Shown: positions 54,712 to 64,000, counted from the first letter of the stretch. The stretch: 64,000 nt of DNA from Candidatus Tokpelaia sp. JSC085 (GCA_003331005.1 QENC01000001.1:554001-618000), one strand, 5' to 3'. Notes: generated from the sequence alone by a model not told the origin. Made by a program: numbers and translations.

Positions 54712-56368
54712 AAAGTGCTTGCCGGAATGGCATCATGCCAATACGCCTATAAGCATCTATAAATGGTTCCCCATGATCGATTCTCAAGGAGAGATAGGTA
54801 TGAATGATCGTTTCAACTGCATCAACAATCTCATCAGCTGCAAAACCATGACCCGTGATCTCTCCGATAGAGCAGCGATTTCCTGCACTACCACCAAGTG
54901 TAAGCTGGTAAAGCTCAGTTCCTTTTTTTTCAACACCAAGAATACCAATATGTCCGGCATGATGATGACCACAGGCATTGATACAACCTGAAATATTCAG
55001 CTGTATTTCTCCTATTTTTTCCTGATACCCAGGACGAGAAAATCGTGTGGAAATCTGCTGTGCAATGGAAATTGAACGTGCATTGGCAAGAGAACAGTAA
55101 TCAAGTCCAGGGCAGGCGATAATATCACTAATCTGTCCGATATTAGCACTTGCCAAGCTGCTTGCAACAAGCACATTATATACAGCATAGAGATCCTGTA
55201 ATGCCACGTACGGTAACACAAGATTCTGATGATAACTGACACGCAGTTCGTTATAAGAGTAGCGTTCGGCAAGATCAGCAACTATATCCATCTGCGCAGC
55301 AGTTGCATTCCCCGGTATTCCTCCTATAGCTTTAAGTGAAATTGTCACAATTGCATAATCCGGATGTTTATGCCTGGTTACATTTTTATCAACCCAGCAA
55401 TCAAACGCTTGATCTTTTAAGCGTAAACTTACAAGAGTATCTCGTCCATTCGGGTGATTCTCAAGATCAGGAGTACAAAAATAGGCATTGATGGCCTCTA
55501 TATCTGCTTGCAGCAATGTCAAATCATACCTTTCAGACCTTTTTAAGGCGGCAAATTCCACATCAATGTCTTCACGTAGTTGCCCAAAACCTGTCTCATG
55601 TACTAAGATCTTAATCCGCGCCTTGTATTTGTTATCACGTCGTCCATAGAGATTATAAATACGCACAATTGCTGTTGCATAGTGCAACAAATTTTCCACA
55701 GGTATAAATTCGTGCAGCAACTTTGCTACCATCGGGGTTCTACCCTGTCCACCACCTATGTAAAAGGAAAAGCCGAGTTCTCCTACAGCATTTCTGTTGA
55801 GCCTGAGACCAATATCGTGCAGCTGAATAGCGGCACGGTCTGTTTGTGCACCTATAATGGCAAACTTAAACTTGCGCGGCAGATAACTGAACTCAGGATG
55901 AAGTGATGACCATTGCCGTAAAATCTCAGCATAAGGTCTTGGGTCAGTGATCTCATCAGCTGCAACACCGGCAAAATGATCTGATGTTATATTGCGGATG
56001 CAGTTTCCAGATGTTTGGATCGCATGCATCTCAACGTCTGCCAATTCAGAAAGAATTTCTGGAATATCAACAAGCCTTGGCCAATTAAACTGGATGTTTT
56101 GACGTGTGGTAAAATGGCCGTATCCACGATCATAACACCGGGCAATATGGGCGAGTTTACGCATCTGTCTTGAAGAAAGTGTCCCATAAGGAATAGCAAC
56201 CCGAAGCATATAGGCATGAAGCTGAAGGTAAACCCCATTGCGCAAACGCAGAGGCCTAAATTCATCTTCTGTCAGTTCCCCGGCCAAGCGCCGTTTGACT
56301 TGGTCGGAAAATTCGGCAACCCGTGCGGCAACAAATGCTTTATCAAATTCGTCATAGCGATACATCAT
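54680..56368 (-). CDS. cysI: Nitrite/sulfite reductase haemoprotein (CysI-type)
   Basis: 562 residues, single-chain siroheme/4Fe-4S reductase. Two ferredoxin-like half-domains are present, with GHFTTRQNIQFNWPRL and the substrate-binding SGNCIRNITSDH. The cluster/siroheme cysteines are CPGLDYC and GCINACGHHH (about 425-475). Context with DUF934, DUF2849 and cysG points to assimilatory sulfite reduction rather than nitrite. The enzyme needs siroheme, yet the neighbouring cysG is damaged. All key residues here look intact. Confidence 0.94.
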   Translation of the reverse strand: MMYRYDEFDKAFVAARVAEFSDQVKRRLAGELTEDEFRPLRLRNGVYLQLHAYMLRVAIPYGTLSSRQMRKLAHIARCYDRGYGHFTTRQNIQFNWPRLVDIPEILSELADVEMHAIQTSGNCIRNITSDHFAGVAADEITDPRPYAEILRQWSSLHPEFSYLPRKFKFAIIGAQTDRAAIQLHDIGLRLNRNAVGELGFSFYIGGGQGRTPMVAKLLHEFIPVENLLHYATAIVRIYNLYGRRDNKYKARIKILVHETGFGQLREDIDVEFAALKRSERYDLTLLQADIEAINAYFCTPDLENHPNGRDTLVSLRLKDQAFDCWVDKNVTRHKHPDYAIVTISLKAIGGIPGNATAAQMDIVADLAERYSYNELRVSYHQNLVLPYVALQDLYAVYNVLVASSLASANIGQISDIIACPGLDYCSLANARSISIAQQISTRFSRPGYQEKIGEIQLNISGCINACGHHHAGHIGILGVEKKGTELYQLTLGGSAGNRCSIGEITGHGFAADEIVDAVETIIHTYLSLRIDHGEPFIDAYRRIGMMPFRQALYGTADKTAAE

Positions 56369-56388
56369 GCTTTCCTTAAGCAGGTGAT

Positions 56389-56700
56389 TTACGTGCAGGA
56401 GCCAGTAGGGCCATAAGCTCGGATGTGCTCGCGCAAACGTGAGGCGTAAAGCTTGCCTTCATGTTCTATAATACCTATCAATACCGCATCTACGATTTCA
56501 TTATTTGCCATAGCTTTTCTACCTACTTGTTCAAGACAGGACCAAGCCTGCTGATTATCGACAACAGCAGCATTGTTAATATCCCTACTCCAATTTCCAT
56601 CTGTACTATACCAAACAGGACGCCCGTCTATAAGCCTGTTTGCCGTTAAGACTTTTAGCCCCTCTTCTTTTTTTCCTGTTTTGCATCTTTTTACTGACAT
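56389..56700 (-). CDS. DUF2849 protein
   Basis: 103 residues. The family pattern is KVLTANRLIDGRPVWYSTDGNW near residues 16-37 and REHIRAYGPT at the C terminus. DUF2849 is a small cytosolic family of unknown function found between cysG and cysI in Hyphomicrobiales. It starts at ATG 56700, 2 bp after the cysG stop, and ends 20 bp before cysI. The upstream extension of the frame (to 56727) lies inside cysG and is not supported. Confidence 0.85.
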   Translation of the reverse strand: MSVKRCKTGKKEEGLKVLTANRLIDGRPVWYSTDGNWSRDINNAAVVDNQQAWSCLEQVGRKAMANNEIVDAVLIGIIEHEGKLYASRLREHIRAYGPTGSCT

Positions 56701-56702
56701 TT

Positions 56703-57779
56703 TCAGGTCACCTGTTCTGTCCCGCATGTCCCTCTGTTTTGTGAAACAGGGCTGGAACAGAGAACAGTATCAATTGCTAGAGCAGGTAGAATGTCGAAAT
56801 TAATACCGTCTGTTCTGAGTAACGCGGATTCTTTGACAAGCCTAACCTGATCTGTAACAAGACGCAGCACTTGTCTTCTCTCTCTGTAATTTTTTTTCAC
56901 AAACTGTATCGAAAGAAGCGAGTTGGGCGGAACAGCTAACAAGTCTGCATCCCGACGAGCCATCGCGAGAATATCATGTACAACATCACTATCATGAATA
57001 ATGGTATCTGCCTCCATGAGCACACGCTGGTCACCAAGTGTCAACCAATCGACCACACCATGACTAACGTTTAGAAAATGGACGGATTGATTCCTATCAT
57101 GATTAGAATCAAGTAATTCCAAGACGCATTTCTCAGCAAGTTGTTCATCATTATTCATGATTGCGCGGGCGATAGTCCCAGTAAAGACGCTATACCAGAA
57201 TCTACGCCGTGCGATACCCTTCGCAACACTTGCATTCGCTCTTTCCCGAAACCGACCAGCAAACCACGCGATTCTGCCAATACTGGGGCATAATAAGGCA
57301 TCAATGCGTGAACGAATATATTGAGCGAGCACTGGTCCTGTTCCCTCTGATCCTACAGCAACAGCAATTGGTGCCCTATTGACAAGTGCAGGGGTGAAAA
57401 AATCACATAATTCAGGGCAATCAACGACATTAACCGGTATATGAGCTTGATGCGCTGCCGTAGCGACAGCACGATCTTGTGCGGTATCTCCTGTCGCTGC
57501 AAAAACCAGGATCGCACTACCGAGCATTGCACTATCAAACGGTGCATCCAACCATTTAATAGTACTATTCTCATTATTAGGAGATAACCCCTTTTCCTTC
57601 AGATATGCGTAAAACTGTGCATCAGGATTTGGCGCAACAGCAACGATCAAGGCTGTTGTTTCATCAATAAGACGTATTTTTGCAAGCGCTGCCGCGCCCG
57701 AACCGACAATCAAGATATATCGACCATTTACTTTGAAAAAAGCCGGGAAGACCGATAGTTTTTTTTCATCCTGGAACAT
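56703..57779 (-). CDS. cysG: Siroheme synthase CysG with a collapsed methyltransferase domain
   Basis: 358 residues against about 460-480 for intact CysG. The N-terminal precorrin-2 dehydrogenase/ferrochelatase part is well kept (FPAFFKVNGRYILIVGSGAAALAKIRL; VNVVDCPELCDFFTPALVNRAP; GTGPVLAQYIRSRIDALL). The uroporphyrinogen-III methyltransferase half is not. The expected VGAGPG motif reads LNVSHG, only fragments such as RVLMEADTIIHD, RRDADLLAV and INFDILPAL remain, the GGDPFVFGRG-type SAM loop is gone and the last about 150 residues are missing. The start is ATG 57779; ATG 57809 is the alternative. SUMT activity is probably lost, though dehydrogenase/chelatase may remain. Confidence 0.88.
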   Translation of the reverse strand: MFQDEKKLSVFPAFFKVNGRYILIVGSGAAALAKIRLIDETTALIVAVAPNPDAQFYAYLKEKGLSPNNENSTIKWLDAPFDSAMLGSAILVFAATGDTAQDRAVATAAHQAHIPVNVVDCPELCDFFTPALVNRAPIAVAVGSEGTGPVLAQYIRSRIDALLCPSIGRIAWFAGRFRERANASVAKGIARRRFWYSVFTGTIARAIMNNDEQLAEKCVLELLDSNHDRNQSVHFLNVSHGVVDWLTLGDQRVLMEADTIIHDSDVVHDILAMARRDADLLAVPPNSLLSIQFVKKNYRERRQVLRLVTDQVRLVKESALLRTDGINFDILPALAIDTVLCSSPVSQNRGTCGTEQVT

Positions 57780-58023
57780 AATCTCATGACCCTGTCTATT
57801 CTCATGCATAAAGGTAGGCTCAAACTACAGAACTATGGCCATTGAATATCAAAATAGTTTTCCCCGACTTCGAACACTTCAATGGATTATCAGGGATAAA
57901 AGCTCGCAAGATAAGAAATAAGATTTATGCTATGCCTGAAAGAAAGATATGAATCTTTCTTTATTCTTTTAAAAGATGAAACATTTTTCCTTGTCTTGGA
58001 TTGCAAGAAAAGAAGCAGCAATT

Positions 58024-58557
58024 TCAATGATATATTTTGCCAGGAGTACGAGCGGCAAAAAATGCAATGGCTGCGTAAACAAGACTAAGAATTGCATTCC
58101 ATCCCCCTATAGAAAGACCAAGAAAATAACCGGGTGCTTCAGAGCAGGAAATTGGACGAAACATGTTAAGACTGTCTAAAAGATCAGCGGCATTTTTCAA
58201 GATGAATATTGCTGGAAAAGAACAAGCCGCTGGCCCTTTCCAGAATTTCCACTCCGTGCCAACATGATAGAGCGAAAGTATAAAACCATAGGTCATCAAT
58301 GCTAGGATAGCTAGGAATAGCTTTCTAACATAAATATCTGCAAAATGGATAGCCGATAAGTAAGCTGTGATCAGCATCAATGGTGCGCCGATATAGTATG
58401 GCGTCCGCTCCATAAGGCATAGTTTGCACGGGACAAAACCGACAATATATTGGAATCCTAATGCAGCAAAAATCATACTTGACATGCCAATAAAAAGAAC
58501 TATAGCAAGTGTTGTCTGCAATGGTTGCGCACGAGGAAATATTGATATGGTTTTCAT
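58024..58557 (-). CDS. dsbB: Disulfide bond formation protein B
   Basis: 177 residues, four membrane helices. Quinone-linked oxidase that reoxidises DsbA. First Cys pair CKLC (about residue 44-47, GFVPCKLCLMERTPYY) and second pair in periplasmic loop 2 (AACSFPAIF and PISCSEAPGYFLG). Start at ATG 58557; a Met five codons upstream is possible. It follows the YqaA-like gene by 18 bp on the same strand. Confidence 0.9.
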   Translation of the reverse strand: MKTISIFPRAQPLQTTLAIVLFIGMSSMIFAALGFQYIVGFVPCKLCLMERTPYYIGAPLMLITAYLSAIHFADIYVRKLFLAILALMTYGFILSLYHVGTEWKFWKGPAACSFPAIFILKNAADLLDSLNMFRPISCSEAPGYFLGLSIGGWNAILSLVYAAIAFFAARTPGKIYH

Positions 58558-58575
58558 CCAAACAGCTATCAACCA

Positions 58576-59169
58576 TCAGAGAATAAATTGATAAATAATA
58601 CAAATTATAACTATCAACAAGGTTGAAAAAATAAGGAAAAATTTTGACAGATTGATACTCATCATGCTTCTGATAATAGAAGAACCATAACGACTAAGCA
58701 GCCATGCTAGAAAATAAAACCGTGCACAGCGTGTCAGGACAGCTAGGAGAATAAAAAAACAGATATTGATTCCTACGACACCTGATAGAATGGTCACAAT
58801 TTTGGCAGGTGGCAGATGGATAAGACTGGAGGTAATCAATAATAAACAAATGAAGTCAACCGATGCGCTTTTACGTAGAATTTCAAATTGATTATATTGA
58901 TCATAGAATTCAAGAATAGGTCTGGCTATTAACTCATAAGCAAAATAGCCAAATAACCAGCCGGCAATACCCCCTAGCACTGAAAAAAATGTAGCGATAA
59001 AAGCATATTGCCATGCTCTTTTTGGCTTTACCAATGTCAACGGCATAAAAAGCATATCAGTTGGCATAGGAAAAACTGAACTTTCTATAAAAGCAATAAA
59101 GGCAAGCCAACATATCGCTGTCCTTCGTCTAACAAGAGACATTGTCCAATCCATCAGATATTTTGACAT
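58576..59169 (-). CDS. YqaA/DedA-family membrane protein
   Basis: 197 residues with about five hydrophobic segments. The YqaA-like motif AFIAFIESSVFPMPTDMLFMPLTL is near the N terminus, then GGIAGWLFGYFAYE. DedA/SNARE-associated proteins are proposed lipid scramblases/transporters; the function of this subgroup is not established. Same strand as and just upstream of dsbB, as in relatives. Confidence 0.85.
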   Translation of the reverse strand: MSKYLMDWTMSLVRRRTAICWLAFIAFIESSVFPMPTDMLFMPLTLVKPKRAWQYAFIATFFSVLGGIAGWLFGYFAYELIARPILEFYDQYNQFEILRKSASVDFICLLLITSSLIHLPPAKIVTILSGVVGINICFFILLAVLTRCARFYFLAWLLSRYGSSIIRSMMSINLSKFFLIFSTLLIVIICIIYQFIL

Positions 59170-59478
59170 ATATCTTTTATCTTTCCTAATTTGTTACAGA
59201 TATATGGCATTGAAAGCATGGTTAGCTGTTAACCTTTGGGAAAATAAAGAATATTTTGAATGACCATAATAGCCTTTGACTCAGCCTTTACACTATACCT
59301 CCTTAATTGTTGTATCTTAGCCTCCTCTTCCTCTCCTGCTTTTCTTTCTTTTTCACCATAGAAACATAGAAATCTTTTTTGACATTTTTGACCTCACCTT
59401 TGACCTCACCTCCTTTCTAAGATGATCATCTGAGAATGCATTTGTTACAGTTACAAGATGCATTGCATGATGATAACT
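59170..59478. other. Spacer between the YqaA-like gene and the porin
   Basis: About 309 bp, CT-rich, no gene. It contains a perfect 2 x 12-bp duplication, TTTGACCTCACC, at 59387-59410. Confidence 0.6.
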
Positions 59479-60675
59479 TCAGAACGAACGCTGCAAGCGA
59501 ATAACACCCTGTAAAGCATCCTTGCCTTTCAAAGAGGTCTGTGTATCTCCGAAGCCGTATTTGTCATTCCAAGAAATATAGGCTAGTTCCGGTGTGATTT
59601 TTAATCCAGGACTGAGCTCATGCGAGAAGTTGACAGAAGAAGCAAAAGTCCTAACTGCTTCATAAGCAAGCTGGAAATTCATGCGTGTCTGTGTTGAGAG
59701 CTTGTATGTCCCTCCACTCCAAAAAGCCCAATGCCCACCCCAATCGCCGTAGATGGAATTGGCCAGACGATAAATACGGTTATCCGTGGAGGATTCATCC
59801 ACATGATAATAATCCTGCATAATCTTGTAACCACCCATAGTCCACAGAGAGAGCTGATTGTTGATATCAATATCAAAGCGCATCTTCCCAGAGAACTCTG
59901 AATAGTAAGCATCATAGGCGACCACAGTAGAAATTCCACCCCATCCTTGTTTGTATTTGGCGCCAGTAATTACATGTGGCGTATAACCTTCAATCTGTTG
60001 GCGGAGTTTACGTGACTCTTGTGTACCATTACTGTTAAAGCGGAACCCATCCTGAGGAGAATTGTTATTATTTTTTCCCTGCTCAAAGCCAAGAATAGCA
60101 GAGATACCATTGCTGCCGTTAAAGGTATAGCTGATGACATTGGTACGACTGGAAGACAATGGGTTTAGCATGTCATCATGCATAACGTTTCCAAAACCCC
60201 CAGTCCAATGATGAAAAATTGACTCATCAAGACCAAGATGCAAGCCGCCTAATTCAGTGTATGCATAACGAAGCTGGCCACCCACACCACCTTCTTCAGC
60301 GCCCCTGATCCAATCTGAACGCAATTCTAAGAAAGTATGCAGGAGACCAAAGTCCGTTTCCGAAGCACTATAGGAACGAAGCGTAGCACGGGTCATTCCT
60401 ATATAGGTATCACGCGCACGTTCATCCCTCTTATCTGCATAAACATTCTTGCCACCATTGATTTCTGAGCGGACAGAGCCAGTGATACGCATGCACGTTC
60501 CAGTTCCTGGAATATAGAAATATCCTGCACCATATGAATCACAAGAATGCACATCAGAATCCTCCTTGGTCCCAATGGCAATACCAGTGTGAGCCCAGGC
60601 TCCTGAGACTCCAAGTATCATTGCAGTTGCAGTGGAATAGAACAGTAGATTCTTCAGATTTTTCTTAACATTCAT
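59479..60675 (-). CDS. Omp2b-type trimeric porin (Porin_2 family)
   Basis: 398 residues. An N-terminal signal peptide is cleaved near VSGAWA/HTG. The Porin_2 motif with paired cysteines, GAGYFYIPGTGTCMRITGSVRSEI, is at about 49-72 and the protein ends in LQRSF with terminal Phe. This matches the general-diffusion porins Omp2a/Omp2b of Brucella and relatives. Only one copy is in the window. Expected to be abundant and surface-exposed. Confidence 0.92.
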   Translation of the reverse strand: MNVKKNLKNLLFYSTATAMILGVSGAWAHTGIAIGTKEDSDVHSCDSYGAGYFYIPGTGTCMRITGSVRSEINGGKNVYADKRDERARDTYIGMTRATLRSYSASETDFGLLHTFLELRSDWIRGAEEGGVGGQLRYAYTELGGLHLGLDESIFHHWTGGFGNVMHDDMLNPLSSSRTNVISYTFNGSNGISAILGFEQGKNNNNSPQDGFRFNSNGTQESRKLRQQIEGYTPHVITGAKYKQGWGGISTVVAYDAYYSEFSGKMRFDIDINNQLSLWTMGGYKIMQDYYHVDESSTDNRIYRLANSIYGDWGGHWAFWSGGTYKLSTQTRMNFQLAYEAVRTFASSVNFSHELSPGLKITPELAYISWNDKYGFGDTQTSLKGKDALQGVIRLQRSF

Positions 60676-60937
60676 CTCTGACCTCCAGGATATTTTTATA
60701 AAAAGCCATGGAAGTGCATATAAACCTAAGTGTCTTCATAACCCCCTCCAAGGAGCAATTAAACTCTATTGTATATAAATGTAGTAGTAGTAATAGTACT
60801 TGAAGAGACAATAAATTGTGAAAATTCTTAACTTTAAGAAGAAATTTTCTTTCTATGTTGTAAAAAAGGTACAATTCTTGCATGAAACTAACTAATGGAA
60901 TGACATTAAAACACCGATCCTGGCAATGAAATAAAAA

Positions 60938-60957
60938 AAAGCCTTTTAAAGCCTTTT
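60938..60957. repeat. Perfect 2 x 10-bp tandem duplication before omp10
   Basis: AAAGCCTTTT is repeated head to tail, 14 bp before the omp10 ATG. It resembles an A/T-flanked terminator, but the units are direct, not inverted, copies. The remaining about 260 bp of the porin-omp10 gap show nothing else. Confidence 0.85.
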
Positions 60958-60971
60958 TATGTGATGAAACA

Positions 60972-61376
60972 ATGGAGTTGAAATTCTTGCTAGAACTGAC
61001 AAAGCGTTTAGCTCTTATAGGCTGTCTGATGACACTCGTTCTTGGAATATCTTCCTGTTCTCCTGAGAGACTGAATCATCTGTTCAGCCCTCCATCTTCT
61101 GAAAAGTTGTATAATCTTGAAGGGCAATGGATTGATGCAAATGGCATCACTTCTTTTTTCCACAACGGTATATTTGAAACCTATGCGGCAGATACGAATG
61201 AAAAACTTGCAGAAGGAAACTATGCTTTGCATATGAATAACATGATTACAATTGAAATACGCTCCGTGATTCGAGGGACAGTCACAACTATCAGTTGTTC
61301 ACCTACTGATATATCCATGTTGGTTTGCACTTCTGAAAATGGTAGTCAATTTAAATTGACTAGAAATATCTTATAA
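60972..61376 (+). CDS. omp10: Omp10-like outer membrane lipoprotein
   Basis: 134 residues. Lipoprotein signal peptide with lipobox LGISSC (Cys at about residue 29). The mature part matches Brucella Omp10, especially LEGQWIDANGITSFFHNGIFETYAADTNEKLAEGNY, IEIRSVIRGT and the two later cysteines (ISCSP, LVCTS). Omp10 is a surface lipoprotein of Brucella; its biochemical role is unclear. hemH starts 5 bp downstream, so they probably share a transcript. Confidence 0.88.
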   Translation: MELKFLLELTKRLALIGCLMTLVLGISSCSPERLNHLFSPPSSEKLYNLEGQWIDANGITSFFHNGIFETYAADTNEKLAEGNYALHMNNMITIEIRSVIRGTVTTISCSPTDISMLVCTSENGSQFKLTRNIL

Positions 61377-61381
61377 AAAAG

Positions 61382-62386
61382 ATGGAAAGACCTTTGTTAA
61401 AAAAAGAACGTATCGGCGTTATGCTTATTAATCTTGGAACACCTTGTGGGATAAGTCGTCGTGATCTGCGTTGTTACCTTGCGGAATTTCTATCAGATAG
61501 GCGTGTCATAGAGTGGCCGATCCTTTTTTGGTATCCAATCCTGTACGGCATAGTGTTAAATACACGACCAAAAAAATTAAGAAAAGCCTATGCGCGTATA
61601 TGGAACGATGAAACGAACGAATCCCCATTACGCACCTACACGCGTTTGCAAGCTGAGAAGTTACATAGAATTCTTGACAATGCAGATATAGATGTCCGGT
61701 GGGCTATGCGCTATGGTCAACCTTCTGTGAAAACTGTAACAAACGCATTGATCGCCTGCGGGTGCAGACGTCTTGTGATATTATCACTTTATCCGCAATA
61801 TTCTGCTACGACGACTGCAGCTGTCAATGATTCTGTGTTCAATGTCTTGAAAAAAACACGGGTTATTCCAGCCATCCGGATGGTTTCTTCCTATGCGGAC
61901 GATTCAGTATATATTGATTCTCTGACATCTTCTGTTCGAAAACATCTTGCTATACTCGATTTTACACCTGAGGTCATCCTCGCTTCCTATCATGGTATTC
62001 CAAAAAACTATGCAAAGCGTGGCGATCCGTATTTAAGGGAATGTGAGCGTACAACAGTAGCGCTTCGTCACAAGCTTGGTATGGATAAAGAACAGATGAC
62101 GATGACGTTTCAATCCCGATTCATGTTTACAGAATGGTTAGAACCATATACCGACAGAACAATTGAACAACTCGCTCGTAATGGCATACAGTCTATTGCT
62201 GTATTAAATCCTGGGTTTGCATCGGAGTGCCTTGAAACGCTTGATGAGATCGTAAATAAAGCAGCTGGGATTTTTCATAAAAATGGTGGTAAAAATTTCA
62301 CACATATTCCTTGCCTGAATGATAGCGAGGAAGGCATGCATGTGATTGAACACCTTGTTCGTCGTGAGCTTTTCGGCTGGGTATAA
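61382..62386 (+). CDS. hemH: Ferrochelatase
   Basis: 334 residues. Inserts Fe2+ into protoporphyrin IX, the last step of haem synthesis. LINLGTPCGISRRDLRCYLAEFLSDRRVIE at the N terminus, LSLYPQYSATTT, the catalytic-His region SYHGIPKNYAKRGDPY (about 201-216) and the C-terminal FASECLETLDEI with the conserved Glu are all present. Together with hemA it indicates haem autonomy rather than scavenging only. Confidence 0.97.
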   Translation: MERPLLKKERIGVMLINLGTPCGISRRDLRCYLAEFLSDRRVIEWPILFWYPILYGIVLNTRPKKLRKAYARIWNDETNESPLRTYTRLQAEKLHRILDNADIDVRWAMRYGQPSVKTVTNALIACGCRRLVILSLYPQYSATTTAAVNDSVFNVLKKTRVIPAIRMVSSYADDSVYIDSLTSSVRKHLAILDFTPEVILASYHGIPKNYAKRGDPYLRECERTTVALRHKLGMDKEQMTMTFQSRFMFTEWLEPYTDRTIEQLARNGIQSIAVLNPGFASECLETLDEIVNKAAGIFHKNGGKNFTHIPCLNDSEEGMHVIEHLVRRELFGWV

Positions 62387-62515
62387 GTCATGACCGCAGA
62401 GATACCTTACACTTACATACATCCATTGATGGTAACTGTCAATGTATGGTATACATTTTAATTTTTTATACAAAGTCTCTTTACACTGAAAAGACAGGGC
62501 AGGAAAATAAATATC

Positions 62516-63484
62516 ATGGAATTTACGGGTTTAGGCATTGCGCTTATAGTTCTCACTATTTTGGTTCTATCCACATGTTTTGCAGGTATTAAAATGGTAC
62601 CTCAAGGATTTCATTTTACCGTTGAGCGCTTTGGTCGCTATACAAAAACTCTCTTGCCAGGTCTGAACATGATTATTCCTTTTGTCGACCGCATAGGTGC
62701 ACGCATCTCCATCATGGAACAAGTTCTTGATGTCCCGCGACAGGAGGTTATTACAAGAGATAATGCAACTGTTTCAGTGGATGCTGTCGCGTTTTATCAG
62801 GTGTTGAATGCTGCACATTCAGCTTATCAGGTTTCTGACCTTGAGTATGCACTGATGAATCTAACCATGACCAATATTCGCACTGTAGTTGGGTCAATGG
62901 ATCTGGATGAACTTTTATCAAACAGAAATATTATCAATGAAAAATTATTGCGTGTTGTTGATGAGGCAGCCCATCCTTGGGGTATGAAGATGACTCGGAT
63001 TGAGATTAAAGATATTCAACCTCCACGTGATTTGGTAGATGCTATGGCGCGGCAGATGAAAGCGGAACGTGATAAACGCGCTCAGGTACTTGAAGCCGAA
63101 GGGAATAGGAATGCTAATATCTTACGGGCTGAGGGCCTGAAACAGGCGCAGATTCTTGAAGCAGAAGGTAAACGTGAAGCTGCTTATCGTGAAGCTGAAG
63201 GACGCGAGCGTCTGGCTGAAGCAGAAGCCAAAGCAACCGTCATGGTCTCCCGTGCTATTGCCGAAGGAGATCTACAGGCTATTAACTATTTTGTTGCACA
63301 AAAATATACCGAGGCCCTGACAGCCATTGGGTCTGCCAATAACCAGAAGATTATTATGATGCCGCTTGAGGCCTCATCTATCATTGGTTCTATTAGCGGG
63401 ATTGCTACCATTGCAAAAGAAGTACTTTCCTCTGAAAAAAAGAGTGCAACACGCCAAGTGCTTCAATCAAAATCTGAGTCTTAA
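62516..63484 (+). CDS. SPFH/band 7 (QmcA/stomatin-like) membrane protein
   Basis: 322 residues. One N-terminal membrane helix (about 4-24) followed by the band 7 domain ([36 protein letters not shown]...). A charged coiled coil comes next (about 175-240, with repeats such as [16 protein letters not shown] and [17 protein letters not shown]). These proteins form oligomeric membrane microdomain scaffolds, often with an NfeD partner. No nfeD follows here; galE is next. Confidence 0.92.
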   Translation: MEFTGLGIALIVLTILVLSTCFAGIKMVPQGFHFTVERFGRYTKTLLPGLNMIIPFVDRIGARISIMEQVLDVPRQEVITRDNATVSVDAVAFYQVLNAAHSAYQVSDLEYALMNLTMTNIRTVVGSMDLDELLSNRNIINEKLLRVVDEAAHPWGMKMTRIEIKDIQPPRDLVDAMARQMKAERDKRAQVLEAEGNRNANILRAEGLKQAQILEAEGKREAAYREAEGRERLAEAEAKATVMVSRAIAEGDLQAINYFVAQKYTEALTAIGSANNQKIIMMPLEASSIIGSISGIATIAKEVLSSEKKSATRQVLQSKSES

Positions 63485-63722
63485 AGTATCAATGTTCTAT
63501 AGTACTATATCTGGCTGTACTTCCTTTCAATATTGCGACCAATAGGCGATAGGCTGATGTTGGCACACGGTAGCCTGTTCATTTTAGGAGTGGCATCAGC
63601 TAGGCAGAAACCGCGAAGAAATCACAAACTAGTCAGTCAGCCGGAGCGATTTTAATATGATTTTTTAGTAAAAAATAATGTAATATGTAATCAGCGAACA
63701 TTTCTCTAATGAGAGTATTCAT

Positions 63723-64000
63723 ATGGCGATTCTTGTAACAGGTGGAGCAGGCTATATTGGATCCCATGTATGTGTCTCTTTGTTGAATGCAGGGTTTGAT
63801 GTTATTATTGTTGATAATTTTAATAACAGCTATCCTGAGGTGTTACACCGTATTGAAAATATAACAGGACGAACTCCAATCAATATGCCGTGTGACATTC
63901 GTGACCGAATGATGATTGAGAAGATCCTCAAAAATCATGGGTGCACTTCTGTTATTCACCTTGCAGGGTTAAAGGCAGTTGCTGAGTCAGCAGGATGCCC
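63723..64000 (+). CDS. galE: UDP-glucose 4-epimerase, 3'-truncated by window
   Basis: The first 92 codons are visible. It begins [32 protein letters not shown], with the NAD-binding GxxGxxG motif and acidic residue of extended SDRs, and continues with [13 protein letters not shown], the GalE signature. Interconverts UDP-glucose and UDP-galactose for LPS or exopolysaccharide sugars. The rest lies beyond the window. Confidence 0.9.
   Translation, partial: MAILVTGGAGYIGSHVCVSLLNAGFDVIIVDNFNNSYPEVLHRIENITGRTPINMPCDIRDRMMIEKILKNHGCTSVIHLAGLKAVAESAGC

Noticed and set aside
60936-60959. AAAGCCTTTT pair read as a terminator hairpin
   Set aside because: The two units are direct repeats, so they cannot form the long stem suggested at first sight; recorded as a tandem duplication.

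Overview
The window is about 64 kb of low-GC (roughly 40% by eye) alphaproteobacterial chromosome. Markers of the order Hyphomicrobiales (Rhizobiales) run throughout: a TrcR/DUF1013 regulator, DUF2849 and DUF934 next to a sulfite reductase, a Brucella-type Omp2b porin, an Omp10 lipoprotein, an Omp25/31-like beta-barrel, the cyclic-glucan exporter NdvA, an N-terminally extended AtpD, and a fabA-fabB-fabI cluster. The nearest relatives by gene content look like Bartonellaceae/Brucellaceae. The base composition, broken gene clusters and several decaying genes suggest a host-associated lineage undergoing genome reduction, although it still makes branched-chain and aromatic amino acids, haem, folate and dNTPs. 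This placement is inference; no 16S gene is present.

Layout. 1-6.2 kb: mnmG (5' truncated by the window)-rsmG, pheA and kdsB on the minus strand, a membrane-anchored cytochrome c, moeB/thiF-like (-) and gshB. 6.4-12 kb: phosphate uptake pstSCAB-phoU. 12.2-22 kb: a short RNase D, an Omp25-like protein, ileS, ilvD, a transaldolase-like gene (-) and priA. 22.3-27.3 kb: F1-ATPase operon atpHAGDC. 28-31.7 kb: class Ib ribonucleotide reductase nrdHIEF. 32-38.8 kb: metallophosphoesterase, coaD and gyrA (-), marC, a ruined ATP12 gene and rluC (-). 39-44 kb: ndvA, ssb, a mutS fragment, aroK-aroB. 44.06-44.36 kb: a tRNA-Arg(CCU) gene split by a group I intron. 44.5-54 kb: hemA (-), guaB, trcR, tRNA-Ala (-), fabI/fabB/fabA (-), yidD and an IscU-like scaffold (-), folE-hisI, tRNA-Leu. 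54.1-57.8 kb: sulfite-reduction/siroheme cluster (all -). 58-64 kb: dsbB, a DedA/YqaA-like gene, a porin (all -), then omp10-hemH, an SPFH protein and the start of galE.

The most notable features are: (1) the tRNA-Arg(CCU) gene interrupted after the anticodon by a 227-nt group I intron with a recognisable catalytic core; (2) an ATP12 (F1-ATPase assembly factor) pseudogene although the F1 operon is intact; (3) a MutS fragment, suggesting loss of MutS-dependent mismatch repair; (4) a CysG whose methyltransferase half has collapsed next to an intact siroheme-dependent reductase; and (5) at least eight adjacent direct duplications of 9-12 bp, nearly all in intergenic DNA. I found no insertion sequence, CRISPR array, prophage, rRNA or obvious horizontally acquired island, and no convincing wholly new multigene system.
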